Assembly: GCA_028817255.1 (NCBI GenBank)
Contig: JAPPQA010000002.1
Span: 1-7,049, forward strand
Reading direction: 5' to 3'
Source of the DNA: Gammaproteobacteria bacterium
GTDB lineage: Bacteria; Pseudomonadota; Gammaproteobacteria; Porifericomitales; Porifericomitaceae
Length of the DNA stretch: 7,049 bases
Positions 6,283-7,049 of the stretch are shown here, piece by piece (position 1 is the first letter of the stretch; the number at the start of each line of letters is the position of its first letter). Both the position numbers and the translations under genes were made by a program. The notes under the pieces are model-generated. The model had not been told where the DNA came from. It saw nothing but the letters and a program-made list of their open reading frames with translations, and did no database searches.

Positions 6283-7010
6283 CGGCAACGATGGAACTGC
6301 GGCTTTTCAACGAGGACGGGATCGCCAGGCTGGAAAGATTCATTCAGGATCTCAGGGACGGCAAGCGGCTCGCCCCGCAAAAGAGGAACGACATCCTCAC
6401 CGCCCCGGGGCTGTCCGCGGTCGCGCGCCCGGAGGCGCCCATAACCGTAGAGCAGCGGGCGTTCCCCGACAGCAAACAGGCGATGGATTATCTGTACGGC
6501 AAGTTGTCCGGCGGGGGCGGAATGAGGCATATCGGGAAAGACAAATATCTCTGGTCCTGGCTGGCGCTGTTCTACTTCGAGCAGCTGTGCCCGCCCGGGG
6601 GGGACGGCAAACGCAAGGTCGGCCAATCGGCCCGGTGGATACCGGAATTTCACCGCAATCGCCAATTTTTCCATCTCCTCCTGGGGCCTTACCTTGCCTA
6701 CCTGCACCACAGGAACGACCTCGGGCGGGCGCGGGTCCTGTTCTGCCACCGCCCGGATCAGAGCAGCCCGGCGGTAACGGAAATCGGCTGCCGCCAGGAA
6801 CTGATCACCTGCAACGCGGTAGTGGAGGCGGCCAGCCGCCTGTACGTGGGCGCGGACGGCAAATTCAAGCGGGGCGCGCACGGCAGGAGCGGGCTCAGGC
6901 GCTTCGTCCAAGTCATACAGCAATTCGCGCGCACCTGGGATTTGTACTCCATGCCGACGGCAGCGCTGCTGGACATGTTGCCCGGAGAATTCGACCGCTT
7001 CCGGCGGTAG
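6279..7010 (+). CDS. Operon protein of unknown function, third gene
   Basis: 243 residues, soluble, no signal peptide. It opens with MELRLFNEDGIARLERFIQDL, then SGGGGMRHIGKDKYLWSWL, which runs into an aromatic stretch (ALFYFEQLCPP, about residues 93-108). Later come RQELITCNAVVEAASRLY, a Gly/Arg loop (KRGAHGRSGLRRFV) and WDLYSMPTAALLDMLPGEFDRF at the end. The layout (an aromatic W--LALF segment followed by an RxELI---VVEAA---LY segment) reminds me of the uncharacterised DUF6339 family. This is an unverified impression and the family has no established activity. No nuclease, methylase or helicase motif is visible. The start may be ATG 6279, overlapping the previous stop, or ATG 6291, four codons later. 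It is the last complete gene of the coupled unit. Confidence 0.82.
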   Translation: MTATMELRLFNEDGIARLERFIQDLRDGKRLAPQKRNDILTAPGLSAVARPEAPITVEQRAFPDSKQAMDYLYGKLSGGGGMRHIGKDKYLWSWLALFYFEQLCPPGGDGKRKVGQSARWIPEFHRNRQFFHLLLGPYLAYLHHRNDLGRARVLFCHRPDQSSPAVTEIGCRQELITCNAVVEAASRLYVGADGKFKRGAHGRSGLRRFVQVIQQFARTWDLYSMPTAALLDMLPGEFDRFRR

Positions 7011-7016
7011 GCGCCC

Positions 7017-7049
7017 ATGCGCCGGCCAATGACCGCCCAACAGCCAATG
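7017..7049 (+). CDS. Possible start of a fourth operon gene (partial)
   Basis: An ATG at 7017, six bases after the previous stop, opens a frame of eleven codons that reaches the window edge without a stop. A second in-frame ATG at 7029 is an alternative start. The spacing fits the tight packing of the preceding genes, but eleven residues (MRRPMTAQQPM) cannot identify a product. Confidence 0.35.
   Translation, partial: MRRPMTAQQPM

Noticed and set aside
6249..7040. Long open frame on the - strand opposite the third operon gene
   Set aside because: It is a shadow of the + strand gene, which shows operon-type overlap and a coherent protein sequence.

Overview
The window comes from a very GC-rich bacterial chromosome. 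The style of the first protein, GlmU, suggests a proteobacterium, most likely gammaproteobacterial; this is inference from one protein and from base composition. All supported genes lie on the + strand. The long reading frames on the other strand and in other frames are shadows caused by high GC at third codon positions.

Region 1 (1-2844) holds ordinary metabolic genes. A near full-length GlmU (cell-wall UDP-GlcNAc synthesis) is followed by a GC stem-loop with a short T-run that looks like an intrinsic terminator. Then come a nitrilase-superfamily carbon-nitrogen hydrolase with its Glu-Lys-Cys triad intact, and a RraA-family protein that keeps the Arg-Asp pair expected of the aldolase/decarboxylase members. 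Region 2 (2862-3593) is an unrecognised exported protein. It has an Arg-rich signal peptide, two cysteines in the mature part, a 7-residue tandem duplication and a hydrophobic C-terminus.

Region 3 (about 3590 to the right edge) is the accessory-looking part. A perfect TATAAT box sits at the junction, followed by three tightly packed genes: a 628-residue GHKL/Bergerat-fold ATPase, a 252-residue protein of unknown function with an acidic linker, and a 243-residue protein of unknown function. The second gene overlaps the first by 20 bases with a well placed GGAG ribosome site, and the third overlaps the second at an ATGA junction. A further gene probably begins at 7017 and runs out of the window. 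Translational coupling implies that the three proteins are made together. The ATPase resembles the MutL/MORC-type ATPases known from restriction-modification and related defence loci, so the likeliest reading is the left end of a multi-gene anti-phage or DNA-processing cassette whose helicase, methylase or nuclease parts would lie to the right. No nuclease or methylase motif is visible inside the window, so the defence role is an inference from architecture and not shown by the sequence.

No tRNA, rRNA, CRISPR array, insertion sequence or attachment site was seen.
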